From: Corynebacterium imitans
GTDB taxonomy: Bacteria; Actinomycetota; Actinomycetes; Mycobacteriales; Mycobacteriaceae
Length of the DNA stretch: 64,000 nt
Assembly: GCF_000739455.1 (NCBI RefSeq)
Contig: NZ_CP009211.1
Coordinates: 62,001 to 126,000, forward strand
Reading direction: 5' to 3'
The notes beneath the pieces are model-generated. The model saw only the letters and a list, made by a program, of their open reading frames with translations. It did not search any database and was not told where the DNA came from. The position numbers and the translations under genes are program-made. This document shows, piece by piece, positions 53,241 to 61,501 of the stretch. Within the stretch, counting starts at the first letter, position 1. Each line of letters opens with the position of its first letter.

Positions 53241-53894
53241 CTAGTCCACACCTCGCTCGGAGAGGAACATCAGGATCGCGCGGACTCTCCGGTTGTCCTC
53301 GTCCGGGGTGAGCCCCAACTTGGAGAAGATGCTGGAGACGTGCTTGGCCACGGCCGCCGAAGAGAGGAAAAGTTTGGCCGAAATGTCGGCGTTGGACAGC
53401 CCCTCCGCCATGAGTTCGAGGACCTCGCGCTCCCGCGGAGAAAGCTCGCGCAGCCACGGGGCGCTGGTGTGCATCAGCGAACTGGCCACCTCCGGGTCGA
53501 TGACTACCCCGCCGTCGGCGACGGTCTCACAAGTGGCGATGAAGTCGGCAACCTCGGCGACCCGGTCCTTGAGAAGGTAGCCGGTGCCGCCGCCAAAGTT
53601 TTGGCCGAAAAGTTCGCGAGCATAGGGCGCGGCCACGTACTGCGACAGGACCAGCACGTTTAAGCCCGGGTGGCGTTGGCGGAGCTGAAGGGCCGCGGTG
53701 AGTCCATCGTCGCGCATGTGCGGGGGCATGCGGACATCGGTGATGACAAGGTCGGGGAGGGGCGCGGCGTCGATAAGCGAGATCAGCTCGTCGGCGCTTG
53801 AAGCTTCCCCGACGATGTCGTGGCCGCGCCGGGTGAGCAGACCGGCGACGCCTTCGCGCAGCAGGGCAGAGTCGTCTGCAACCACGATCTTCAC
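53241..53894 (-). CDS. LuxR/NarL-type response regulator
   Basis: 217 aa. The receiver domain has the acidic pair in VVADDS, phosphoacceptor Asp in LVITDVRMPP and Lys in GYLLKDRV. The output domain is a LuxR HTH (LSPREREVLELMAEGLSNADISAKLFLSSAAVAKHVSSIF). It overlaps the kinase gene by 4 nt. A perfect 18-bp palindrome in the divergent promoter region (54602-54619) is the best candidate for its binding site. Confidence 0.92.
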   Translation of the reverse strand: MKIVVADDSALLREGVAGLLTRRGHDIVGEASSADELISLIDAAPLPDLVITDVRMPPHMRDDGLTAALQLRQRHPGLNVLVLSQYVAAPYARELFGQNFGGGTGYLLKDRVAEVADFIATCETVADGGVVIDPEVASSLMHTSAPWLRELSPREREVLELMAEGLSNADISAKLFLSSAAVAKHVSSIFSKLGLTPDEDNRRVRAILMFLSERGVD

Positions 53895-54583
53895 GCGCCC
53901 ACCCCGCTTTCGCCGCGGAAGAGCAGCAGCGGGATGCGCGCCGCAACCGTCGTTGGGCCGCCGACCGGCGAGTTCAGCTCGAGAGTGCCGCCGAACGCGG
54001 CGACGCGCTCGCGCATCCCGTCGAGGCCGCGGCCGGGGAGAAACTCCGCGCCCCCGTCGCCCTGATCCGTGACGACCACGTTGAGCGTGTCGTCGCAGGT
54101 GATGAGGACGTTCACTGGGTGTCCTTCCGCATACTTCGCGGCGTTGGTGAGCGCCTCGGTGGTGAAGAAGTAGGCGGCGGCAAGCACGGACGCGTCGATC
54201 GCGGGCAGCGGGTGCGGCGCGCGGACGCGCACGTGGGGGCCGTACTGGGAAGCGGCAGTTTCCACGGCGGCGACGAGTCCCCGGTCGGTCAGCTCGGTGG
54301 GGTGGATGCCGTGGACGGTGCGGCGGAGGGTTTCGAGGCCGCGCTTGAGGTCGGTGGCGGCGGCGTCGAGAAGCGCGAGGGTGCTCCCCTCAGCATCGAG
54401 CTTTGCCTCGCCGACCTTCATCGCGGCGGCGACGAAGTGCTGCTGCGCGCCGTCGTGCAGGTCGCGCTCGATGCGCAGCCGCTCCACCTCATACGCCTCG
54501 GCGATCTTGCGACGAGACGCCGTCAGCTGGTGCACGCGTTTCGCTGCACTCTCCTCGTGGTTGGCTCGTTTTCTCCACCTCAT
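53891..54583 (-). CDS. Sensor-less NarL-family histidine kinase (HisKA_3)
   Basis: 230 aa. Only the dimerisation/phosphoacceptor helix (RIERDLHDGAQQHFVAAAMK), an N-box (TEALTNAAKYA) and a G-box (GRGLDGMRERVAAFGG) are present. There is no TM segment or recognisable sensor domain, so signal input must come through a partner, perhaps the adjacent ABC permease. TAGTCT lies 8 nt before the ATG at 54583 (leaderless), so a longer N-terminus is unlikely. Confidence 0.88.
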   Translation of the reverse strand: MRWRKRANHEESAAKRVHQLTASRRKIAEAYEVERLRIERDLHDGAQQHFVAAAMKVGEAKLDAEGSTLALLDAAATDLKRGLETLRRTVHGIHPTELTDRGLVAAVETAASQYGPHVRVRAPHPLPAIDASVLAAAYFFTTEALTNAAKYAEGHPVNVLITCDDTLNVVVTDQGDGGAEFLPGRGLDGMRERVAAFGGTLELNSPVGGPTTVAARIPLLLFRGESGVGA

Positions 54584-54590
54584 AGATGCA

Positions 54591-54597
54591 TAGACTA
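54591..54597. promoter_or_regulatory. Overlapping divergent -10 boxes (TAGACTA) between kinase and ABC transporter
   Basis: TAGTCT on the minus strand (54597-54592) ends 8 nt before the kinase ATG. TAGACT on the plus strand (54591-54596) would serve the ABC operon. The arrangement matches the other shared -10 elements of the window. Confidence 0.5.
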
Positions 54598-54601
54598 GCG
54601 A

Positions 54602-54619
54602 GGTAGTGCTAGCACTACC
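54602..54619. promoter_or_regulatory. Perfect 18-bp palindrome, predicted response-regulator operator
   Basis: GGTAGTGCT and AGCACTACC abut without a spacer and are exact reverse complements. The palindrome covers the -35 region of the kinase promoter and the expected transcription start of the ABC operon. A NarL-type dimer would bind such a site. Confidence 0.7.
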
Positions 54620-54675
54620 CGTTTTCGGGCGCGAGCACCATGGTGAAACTTTTCGGCCAAAAGTTGAATGGAAGC

Positions 54676-55341
54676 ATGCTCGAACTGCAAGACATCACGA
54701 AATCATTCACCCAACAACGCGTGCTCGAAGGCGTGAGCCTGAACGTGCCCGCCGGCGAATCCGTGGCCATCATGGGACCATCAGGCTCCGGCAAGTCGAC
54801 GCTGCTGCACTGCATGTCCGGCGTGCTCACCCCAGACTCCGGGCAGGTACTTTTTGAAGGCAAAAACATCGCAGCGCTTGACGACGCCGCGCGTTCCTCA
54901 CTCCGCCTCAACCACTTCGGCTTCATCTTCCAGGACGGACAGCTTTTGCCCGAGCTCACCGCCACCGAAAACGTCGCGCTGCCCCAGATCATGCGCGGCA
55001 CCCCGAGGAAAGACGCCCACGAGCAGGCCGAGGAAATGCTTACGAGGCTCGGCTTGGGGAACTTTGTCTCAAGGTTTCCAGGCCAGCTCTCGGGCGGGCA
55101 GGTGCAGAGGGTCGCGATTGCACGAGCCTTGGCGGGTCCGCCGAAAGTGGTCTTCGCCGACGAACCGACCGCGGCCCTCGACCAGGCGACCGGGCACGAG
55201 GTGATGCAGGAGATCGTCGCAGTGGCGCAAAAGTTCGGCGTCACCCTGGTCTTGGTCACGCACGACCCGAAGATCGCGGCCTGGTGCAACCGGCGCATCG
55301 AGATTCGCGACGGCCTGATCCACTCGGAGGTGGCAGCATGA
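54676..55341 (+). CDS. ABC transporter ATP-binding protein (MacB/LolD type)
   Basis: 221 aa from ATG 54676, which gives the usual LELQDITKSF start; ATG 54640 would add 12 residues encoded by a copy of the dispersed inverted repeat. Walker A GPSGSGKST, Q-loop FIFQDG, signature LSGGQVQRVAIARAL, Walker B VVFADEPTAALD and H-loop THD are intact. It overlaps the permease gene by 4 nt. Confidence 0.9.
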   Translation: MLELQDITKSFTQQRVLEGVSLNVPAGESVAIMGPSGSGKSTLLHCMSGVLTPDSGQVLFEGKNIAALDDAARSSLRLNHFGFIFQDGQLLPELTATENVALPQIMRGTPRKDAHEQAEEMLTRLGLGNFVSRFPGQLSGGQVQRVAIARALAGPPKVVFADEPTAALDQATGHEVMQEIVAVAQKFGVTLVLVTHDPKIAAWCNRRIEIRDGLIHSEVAA

Positions 55342-56711
55342 GCGCGACCACACTGATGACGGCAACGAGGGTCCGCTCCAAAGAGGCCTCTTCTCAAAGG
55401 GGCTCCGGCGAGCGCTGGGTGCGAAAGCTCTCCGTGGCCGCGCTGGCGGTGGCCACGTGGATGCTGTGCACACTCGCCGGCGGCACCTGGATGTTTGTTC
55501 AGCGCGACAGGCAATACCCGAACCTCGGCGGCGACATCGACATCCCGCTGCTCTACATCGGGCTCGCACTCTTCGCGTGCGCGCTGCTCGTCCCCACCCT
55601 GCTCACCCTGCTCACACAGGCGGCGCGGGCGGACCTGAGCGGGCGCGAGCAACAGCTCGCGGTGTTAAGGCTCGTCGGCGCGACCGCAGGTGAGGTACGC
55701 GGCATGATGATCCTGGAGGCGCTGCGCAGGGCCCTCGTTGGGCTGAGCATCGGTACGGTGGCGTACCTAGCGAGCGTGCCAGCCTGGTCAGCGCTTTCCT
55801 TTCAGGGGACGCAGATCGGTACCTGGGAAATGTTCACCTGGTGGGTCGTGCCGATCGCGTGGGCGGCCGTCGCGCTGCTCGCCGCGGGTTCCGTGTGGCG
55901 CGCGCTGCAGCAGGTGGCGGTCACACCGCTCGGCGTGACCAAGCGCGTGCCGCACCCCGGGCAGAAGGCAATCACGACCGTGTGCGCCGTCGCCGCAGCA
56001 ATCGGGCTGTACACCTGGCTTGCTCGGCACCCGGTCGCGCCGGAGGCCGATTTCGTGGACGTCCTGGTGGCGCTCGTCGTCTTCATCGGGTTCTTGGTGG
56101 TGAATACGCTGATCGCCGTCGGAGTGATCCAGATTGTGGCGCGCTTCAGCTACCGAATCCCAGGCGCGTACAACTACGTAGCGACGCGCCGAGTGGGCCG
56201 CGGCGCAAAGAACACGTGGCGCAGGTGCAGCGCGCTGTTCTTCGTCGCGTTTACCGCCGGGGTGGCCGGGGCGTTCCAGGGCATTGCGGAAAGTGAGGTG
56301 GCCCCCGAGGAGGCGCTCATCGTGCAAGATTTGCCCAAGGGCATCGCCATCACGGTGCTCTTCGGCGCGATCCTGCTGGTGCTGTTCACCCTGCTGACGC
56401 AGGCGCTCGCGGTGGTGGAGCAGAAGCAGCTGACCAAGTCGCTCCACTTCATCGGTGCGGCACCAACTTTTCACACAAAAGTTGCGGTGCGCGAAATTGG
56501 GGTGCCGATGGTGGTCGCAGCGCTGCTGGGATTTGGGCAAGGCGCGCTCGTCGGCCTGGCCATGGTCGGGGCAACGCCCGACGGGATCGCAACCGTACTG
56601 TTCTTCGGCGCGCTCATCGCGCTCGCCCTGGTCGGCTGTGTTGGTGCCGTTGTTGTTTCCGGCCGGCTCCGCGAGAAGGTGCTCGCGGAAACCGGCCGGT
56701 CAAACGACTAG
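55338..56711 (+). CDS. FtsX-like ABC transporter permease
   Basis: 457 aa with about 8-10 TM segments. The REQQLAVLRLVGATAGEVRGMMILEAL motif is the FtsX coupling segment, and a second, weaker copy (QLTKSLHFIGAAPTFHTKVAVREI) indicates the duplicated arrangement of BceB- or LolC-like permeases. With the ATPase and the sensor-less kinase it fits a peptide/envelope-stress detection and export module; substrate unknown. A GGAGGTGG ribosome-binding site precedes the ATG. The stop shares CTAG with dprE2. Confidence 0.85.
   Translation: MSATTLMTATRVRSKEASSQRGSGERWVRKLSVAALAVATWMLCTLAGGTWMFVQRDRQYPNLGGDIDIPLLYIGLALFACALLVPTLLTLLTQAARADLSGREQQLAVLRLVGATAGEVRGMMILEALRRALVGLSIGTVAYLASVPAWSALSFQGTQIGTWEMFTWWVVPIAWAAVALLAAGSVWRALQQVAVTPLGVTKRVPHPGQKAITTVCAVAAAIGLYTWLARHPVAPEADFVDVLVALVVFIGFLVVNTLIAVGVIQIVARFSYRIPGAYNYVATRRVGRGAKNTWRRCSALFFVAFTAGVAGAFQGIAESEVAPEEALIVQDLPKGIAITVLFGAILLVLFTLLTQALAVVEQKQLTKSLHFIGAAPTFHTKVAVREIGVPMVVAALLGFGQGALVGLAMVGATPDGIATVLFFGALIALALVGCVGAVVVSGRLREKVLAETGRSND
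56659..56699. terminator. Strong hairpin at the convergent end of the ABC permease and dprE2
   Basis: TCCGCGAG (56668-56675) and CTCGCGGA (56682-56689) form an 8-bp stem with a 6-nt loop, flanked by CCGGCCGG on both sides, which can extend the pairing. It lies in the last codons of the permease, 9-50 bp before the shared CTAG stop. There is no T run, so termination is only a possibility. Confidence 0.35.
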
Positions 56712-57472
56712 AAGCTCAGCTTCCGCATGATCGGCGCCGGGATCGCCTTAAGTACCAGCGAGATCGGGCCGAAGAGCTTGTGGACGAACACGTTGGACTT
56801 GCCGCCCAGCGCGGCGTCCACCGCGGCCTGCGCGACCTCTTCCTTGTCCACGGTCAGCGGTGCCTCGTCGAGGCCCTCGGTCATCTTGGTGCGAACCTGG
56901 CCCGGGCGGACCACGGTGACGTTGATGCCATAATCCCGCAGTGCTTCGCCGAGCTGGAGGTAGAAGCCGTCCATGCCGGCCTTGGAGGCACCGTAGACGA
57001 AGTTGGAGCGGCGGACCTTCTGGCCGGCCACCGAGCTCATCGCGATAATGGTGCCGTGACCTTGGGCTTTAAACTTTTGGCCCAAAAGTACGCCAACCGA
57101 GATGGGGGCGGTGTAGTTCGTCTGTGCGGAGGCGACGGCGGCGGCCTGGTCCTGCCAGAGCTGTTCCTGGTCGCCCAGGGTGCCGAAGGCCACGATCGCG
57201 ACGTCGACGTCGCCGTCCTCGAAGGCGGCGTCGATCACGCCCGGGTGGGAGTCAAAGTCGGTGGCGTCAAAGTCGATGAGCCGTACCTTGGAGGCACCGG
57301 CGGCGGAGACTTCCTGCACCGCGGCGTCGATACGCGGCGAGCCCTTGCGCGCGGCGAGGGTGACGGTGGGGTTGCCGCCGCGGGAGGCGAGCTCGGTGAC
57401 GATGGCGAGGCCGATCTCCGAGGTGCCGCCGAGCAGCAAGATGTTCTGGGCTTGGCCAACTGCGTTCAGCAT
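56708..57472 (-). CDS. dprE2: Decaprenylphosphoryl-2-keto-beta-D-erythro-pentose reductase DprE2
   Basis: 254 aa SDR. The cofactor loop ILLLGGTSEIGLAI and catalytic residues in MSSVAGQKVRRSNFVYGASKAG are clear. It completes epimerisation of decaprenyl-phospho-ribose to decaprenyl-phospho-arabinose, the arabinose donor for AftA and Emb. It lies 12 bp after dprE1. A perfect ACTTTTGG-C-CCAAAAGT repeat lies inside the gene (57073-57089). Confidence 0.93.
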   Translation of the reverse strand: MLNAVGQAQNILLLGGTSEIGLAIVTELASRGGNPTVTLAARKGSPRIDAAVQEVSAAGASKVRLIDFDATDFDSHPGVIDAAFEDGDVDVAIVAFGTLGDQEQLWQDQAAAVASAQTNYTAPISVGVLLGQKFKAQGHGTIIAMSSVAGQKVRRSNFVYGASKAGMDGFYLQLGEALRDYGINVTVVRPGQVRTKMTEGLDEAPLTVDKEEVAQAAVDAALGGKSNVFVHKLFGPISLVLKAIPAPIMRKLSF

Positions 57473-57484
57473 TGGGGTTCCTTT

Positions 57485-58864
57485 CTAGTGCAGCTCGAGG
57501 CGGCGGGACATGTCGGAGGCGAACACTCCGGTCGGGTCGATCTCGTTGCGGGTCTTCAGCCAGCCGGGGAGCTCCGGGTACATCTTGTGGAACTTCTCGG
57601 CGCTGGTGCGGGACTCCTTGGCCAGGTAGAGGCGGCCGCCGAACTCCATGACCTGGTCGTCGAGGCGGTCGAGGAAGGTGTTGAGCCCATCGCGGATCGG
57701 GAAGTCCACGCACACGTTCCAGCCCTTCATCGGGTAGGACAGCGGCGCGCGGTTGCCCTCGCCGAACAGCTTGAACACGTTCAGCGCCGTGTAGTGGCCC
57801 GAGGACTGGATCTGGTAGATGATGTCCTTGAACGGCTCCACCGCGTTCGTGGGCACCACGAACTGGTACTGCAGGAAGCCGGCAGAGCCGTAGCCGCGGT
57901 TCCACTCGCCGATCAGGTCGAGCGGCTGGTAGAACTGCGTGAGGTTCAGGATGTCGTTCTTCGAAGGCGAGCCCATCATGTAGTACGCCTCGCCGATGGC
58001 GGACAGCGTCAGCTTGTTCATGGTCCAGGACGGGAAGATGTCCGGCACCGTCATCAGCTGCGGGGCCTTGAACTTCAGCGGGTCCTTCGCCAGCTTCGGT
58101 GCGTACTCCTTGAGCTGGTCCAGGGTGGCCAGCGAGCCGCGGGAAATGGTGGAACGGCCCGTCTTCGGCGGCGCGGAGATCGCGTCGAACCACGCGGAAG
58201 AGTAGGTGTAGCCCTCCTCCTGGCCGTGGGAGTGCTCCTCGATCGTCTCGTCGAGCGTGTTGGTGCGCACCGTGTCGGAGATGAAGTAGGCGGTCTCCGT
58301 GAACGTCATCTGAATGCGGGCGCGCAGGATGATGCCGGTCAGGCCCATGCCGCCAACGGTGGCCCAGAACAGCTCAGAGGTTTCGCCCTCTGGCTCGAGG
58401 TGGAGCACGCGCCCGTCGGCAACCAAAAGCTCCATGGAGAGCACATGGTCGCCGAAGGAGCCGGCGGAGTGGTGGTTCTTGCCGTGGATATCGGGGCCGA
58501 TCGCGCCGCCGATGGTGACCTGGCGGGTGCCGGGCAGGACGGGGACCCACAGCCCGTAGGGCAGCGCGGCCTTCATCAGCTGGTCCAGAGTGACACCCGC
58601 GTCGACGTCCACGATGCCGGTGTCCGGGTCGATGGAGTGGATCTGGTTGAGCGGCTGCATGTCGACGACCAGTCCGCCGCCGTTCTGCGCCGGGTCGCCG
58701 TAGGAGCGGCCCATGCCGCGGGCGATGACGCCGCGGCCGCTCTCGGCCGCGACCTGCACGGCCTTCGCGATGGTGTCCACGTCCGGGGTGGAGACGACGT
58801 GCGCCGTCGACGGGGCGGTGCGGCCCCAGCCGTAGAGGGATTTCAGTTCGGTGTGAAGTTCCAT
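57485..58864 (-). CDS. dprE1: Decaprenylphosphoryl-beta-D-ribose oxidase DprE1
   Basis: 459 aa FAD flavoenzyme (VAO fold). The FAD domain includes [37 protein letters not shown] and [13 protein letters not shown]. Cys385 in [11 protein letters not shown] corresponds to Cys387 of M. tuberculosis DprE1, the residue attacked by benzothiazinones. ATG 58864 with CGGAGAT upstream gives the normal length. A TAGGCT box at 58918-58913 may be its promoter. Confidence 0.94.
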   Translation of the reverse strand: MELHTELKSLYGWGRTAPSTAHVVSTPDVDTIAKAVQVAAESGRGVIARGMGRSYGDPAQNGGGLVVDMQPLNQIHSIDPDTGIVDVDAGVTLDQLMKAALPYGLWVPVLPGTRQVTIGGAIGPDIHGKNHHSAGSFGDHVLSMELLVADGRVLHLEPEGETSELFWATVGGMGLTGIILRARIQMTFTETAYFISDTVRTNTLDETIEEHSHGQEEGYTYSSAWFDAISAPPKTGRSTISRGSLATLDQLKEYAPKLAKDPLKFKAPQLMTVPDIFPSWTMNKLTLSAIGEAYYMMGSPSKNDILNLTQFYQPLDLIGEWNRGYGSAGFLQYQFVVPTNAVEPFKDIIYQIQSSGHYTALNVFKLFGEGNRAPLSYPMKGWNVCVDFPIRDGLNTFLDRLDDQVMEFGGRLYLAKESRTSAEKFHKMYPELPGWLKTRNEIDPTGVFASDMSRRLELH

Positions 58865-58971
58865 ATCTCCGCTTCTGATCAAACTAAAGGTGGAAAAGCT
58901 TCTTCGTGTTCGAGCCTACCCACAACGCGTGGAACTTCCGGTATTGAAAGGTGTGATCTTAGACAGATTCT
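58865..58971. other. 107-bp intergenic region upstream of dprE1
   Basis: It holds the dprE1 promoter region (minus-strand TAGGCT at 58918-58913) and the end of the small hypothetical gene. I saw no terminator hairpin or other convincing structure. Confidence 0.5.
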
Positions 58972-59208
58972 TTAGAGATCCATGATCTGCCTGATCTCCT
59001 CCGGCAGCTCCTCCTGCGAGGTGATGACGGGTTTACCTGCCTCTTTGTGCTCGCGCAGCAGCTCGTAGATGCGCCCGCGGCCCACCGAATCCACGAACGG
59101 CAGCTCCTCGACGAACAGCCGCACCATGAAATCCGACAGGGGCGCGTCGACGCGCTGAGCTGCCTCGTGGATTGCGTCCGGGTCGTCGCCTTTGTAGTGC
59201 TTCCTCAT
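58972..59208 (-). CDS. Small hypothetical acidic protein
   Basis: 78 aa from ATG 59208. An upstream in-frame ATG at 59220 overlaps a TATGGT box that ends 7 nt before 59208, so the second ATG is the likely leaderless start. The protein is charged and probably alpha-helical, ending EELPEEIRQIMDL. No family recognised. Confidence 0.65.
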   Translation of the reverse strand: MRKHYKGDDPDAIHEAAQRVDAPLSDFMVRLFVEELPFVDSVGRGRIYELLREHKEAGKPVITSQEELPEEIRQIMDL

Positions 59209-59252
59209 GCGACTCACCATAGCGCGCGCGAAAAACCTCTATTGTGGGCGCC

Positions 59253-59999
59253 ATGGGCAGCACGCTATATACGGAGCACCTGGCGCCGGTGATTCAACTT
59301 TCACCCGGTGCCACGCTCATGGTGCGTATTGCGCTCACCTCCGACGAGGAGGTCTACCGCTGGGTCGGCCTCGACTCGTCCACCACGATCGAGCAGTGCC
59401 GCGAGCTCGTCGCTGCCCTCTTCGGCATCACGGAGACGGTCGGTTCGCCAAGCCAGGGCCTGCTTGTCGACGTCCTCACGTCCCCCGGCGACACCGCCAC
59501 CTTCACCTGGGGCCTGTGGCAGTTCACCATGCTGCTTGCCGACGTCTACCCCGGCGGCAGCGACGGCCCCGTCTGCGTCGCCGGCGACGGCTCCTTCGCC
59601 GGCAACGAGGTGGACCTAGACCTGACAGGAAGCACGGTGCGACCCGAGGTGCGCGACGTCATCAGGCGCGCCGAGTCTTTCGACTTCGTGCCGCTCCTGC
59701 AGGTGCTCGCAGACGGGGAGCGCACCTTGCCTGCGGGGGAGCGGGCGCGGCTGGCGGGGCTCGTTCCGGCGTCGAGAAGCAAAACGAGCGATGCTTTCTG
59801 GGTACACGTGCTGGCGATGGCGTGCTTCGAGGATTGTCCGACGACGCGACGCCTGGTGCTCAGCCTCATGCGGGCCCTGGGCTGGGAGGACACGGACGCC
59901 GACGAGGTGTTCACGCTGAGCCGTGCGGGCGAGGCGTTCGTGGGAGATTTGTCAGCGGTTGACCGGCTGGAAATTCTGCGCGAGCTGCTCCACGGGTAG
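59253..59999 (+). CDS. Hypothetical protein with a pRiA4b ORF-3-like N-terminal domain
   Basis: 248 aa from ATG 59253; TATTGT ends 7 nt upstream and overlaps the alternative GTG 59244. The N-terminal segment MVRIALTSDEEVYRWVGLDSSTTIEQCRELVAALFGI weakly matches the plasmid pRiA4b ORF-3 fold. The remainder is helical and unknown. Its stop lies within the -10 box of the GtrA-like gene. Confidence 0.65.
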   Translation: MGSTLYTEHLAPVIQLSPGATLMVRIALTSDEEVYRWVGLDSSTTIEQCRELVAALFGITETVGSPSQGLLVDVLTSPGDTATFTWGLWQFTMLLADVYPGGSDGPVCVAGDGSFAGNEVDLDLTGSTVRPEVRDVIRRAESFDFVPLLQVLADGERTLPAGERARLAGLVPASRSKTSDAFWVHVLAMACFEDCPTTRRLVLSLMRALGWEDTDADEVFTLSRAGEAFVGDLSAVDRLEILRELLHG

Positions 60000-60010
60000 A
60001 CTAAGCGCCC

Positions 60011-60454
60011 GTGTCTTCCTCTTCCGCAGTATTCAAGCAGCTCGTGCCGTTTTTGATCATCGGTATCGGCTGCGCGGTCATTGACTTTGGCATCACGTAT
60101 TCGCTCACCGAGCTTGTCGGCACCCAGCGCGATATGGCCAAAGCCGTCGGCTGGGTCTTCGGCACGCTGACCGCCTACCTGCTCAACTCCAAATTCGCCT
60201 TCCAGGCCGAGGTCAACGCCAAGAAGGCGGGCGCGGTTTTCTTCCTCTACGCGGTGACCTTTGTGGTGCAGCTCCTGCTGTATCGCTGGACGGAGGGCCC
60301 GCTGATCGCCATGGGCATCGACACGAACCCGTGGAAGGACGGCGTCTCCTTCGTCATCGCGCAGGGCGTGGCCACCGTGACGAACTTTGTGCTGCAGCGC
60401 CGCGTGATTTTTAAGGAAGAAACAAAGATCATCGCCGAGCAGGACCCGCGCTAG
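60011..60454 (+). CDS. GtrA family membrane protein (Rv3789-like)
   Basis: 147 aa with four TM segments (FLIIGIGCAVIDFGITY, VGWVFGTLTAYLLNSKFAF and two more) and the family C-terminal NFVLQRRVIFK. In mycobacteria the GtrA protein Rv3789 lies beside dprE1 and has been linked to decaprenyl-phospho-arabinose use or AftA; the same role is plausible here. GTG start with TAGACT ending 8 nt upstream (leaderless). The stop shares CTAG with the GlfT1-like gene. Confidence 0.85.
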   Translation: MSSSSAVFKQLVPFLIIGIGCAVIDFGITYSLTELVGTQRDMAKAVGWVFGTLTAYLLNSKFAFQAEVNAKKAGAVFFLYAVTFVVQLLLYRWTEGPLIAMGIDTNPWKDGVSFVIAQGVATVTNFVLQRRVIFKEETKIIAEQDPR

Positions 60455-61374
60455 GGGCGTCGGAAGTCCTCGCGCGCCCCGCGGCGCAAAAGCTTGAGCC
60501 ACTGGAAGAATTCCCGCGGGTTTTTGCGCTCGATGAGGAAGAACCAGCCGAAGCGAACTACCTCCTGCAGCTGCATCTTCTTCATCCCCCGCTGGTTGAT
60601 GATGTAGCCGCGGTTGCGGTAGGTGAAGTAGCGCTTCGTGGGGTTGTCCGGCCACTGTGCGTGCGCGCGCCCGCCCATGATCGGGTGGAACTCGCCGGAG
60701 CCGTCCGGGTGCAGGTAGCTGGTGGTCAGCGCCGTACCGTACTTCAAACCCGACTGAGCGAGGCGGCGGTGGTACTCCACCTCGTCACCGCGGATAAACA
60801 GGCGGTAGTCCGGCACGCCGATGCGCTCCATTGCGCGGGCGGAGATGAGCGCGCCGTTAAACAGTGAGGCGTACTGGGGGAGGAAGTCGCCCTCCAGCTC
60901 ATCGACGCGCCGGTGCCACACCGTGCCCTGACGCAGTGGGAAGGCGAGCTTCTCGGGGGCGTCGATATTCGCCACGATCGGGCTGACCTCGTGCAGTTCG
61001 TGTGCTTGAGCTACCCGGTAGAGCTCGGCAAGGACGTGCTCGTCGGCGGGGCGGCCGTCGTCATCCGCGCACCAGATCGCGTCCGCGCCGAGCGCGAGCG
61101 CGTGGAGGAACCCGTAGGCGAAACCGCCCGCGCCGCCCAGGTTTGTGTGGCTGGGCAGGTAGACGGCGCGCTCCCCCGCGAGCTCTTCCAGCAGTTCCTT
61201 GACTTGTGATTCCGCCCCGTTGTCCACCACGATCACCCACTGCACAGGGTGCGTCTGGCGCACCACTTGCTCCAGCGAGTGCCGCAGCAGGTCCACGCGC
61301 TTATGGGTCACGATCACGGCAGCGGTGCTCCCGCTGGAATGGAGAGGTTGCGGGGTGGAAGTCATGTGTTTCAT
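60451..61374 (-). CDS. glfT1: Galactofuranosyltransferase GlfT1-like (GT2 family)
   Basis: 307 aa. GT-A fold with AAVIVTHKRVDLLRHSLEQ at the start, a DDD metal/sugar motif (AIWCADDDGRP), and GDEVEYHRRLAQSG as the acceptor-side motif. In mycobacteria GlfT1 (Rv3782) starts galactan synthesis and lies with Wzt/Wzm, as here. The start is ATG 61374 or 61365. An Abi-like gene separates it from wzt. Confidence 0.88.
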   Translation of the reverse strand: MKHMTSTPQPLHSSGSTAAVIVTHKRVDLLRHSLEQVVRQTHPVQWVIVVDNGAESQVKELLEELAGERAVYLPSHTNLGGAGGFAYGFLHALALGADAIWCADDDGRPADEHVLAELYRVAQAHELHEVSPIVANIDAPEKLAFPLRQGTVWHRRVDELEGDFLPQYASLFNGALISARAMERIGVPDYRLFIRGDEVEYHRRLAQSGLKYGTALTTSYLHPDGSGEFHPIMGGRAHAQWPDNPTKRYFTYRNRGYIINQRGMKKMQLQEVVRFGWFFLIERKNPREFFQWLKLLRRGAREDFRRP

Positions 61375-61501
61375 TGTGCCTTATCGCAAGAGAAAACCCC
61401 TCCACAGCCATTCCGCTGAACGGGTGACTTATGCGTGAGAGGGGAATACGGGTTTGAGTATAAGCTGGTGACCGAAACTAAGCAATACTTTTGGGGGAAA
61501 A

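Noticed and set aside
53241..56711. ChrSA-HrtAB haem-export system
   Set aside because: Layout (two-component genes divergent from an ABC exporter) is similar, but the kinase lacks the membrane sensor of ChrS and the permease is larger, with a duplicated FtsX-like motif.
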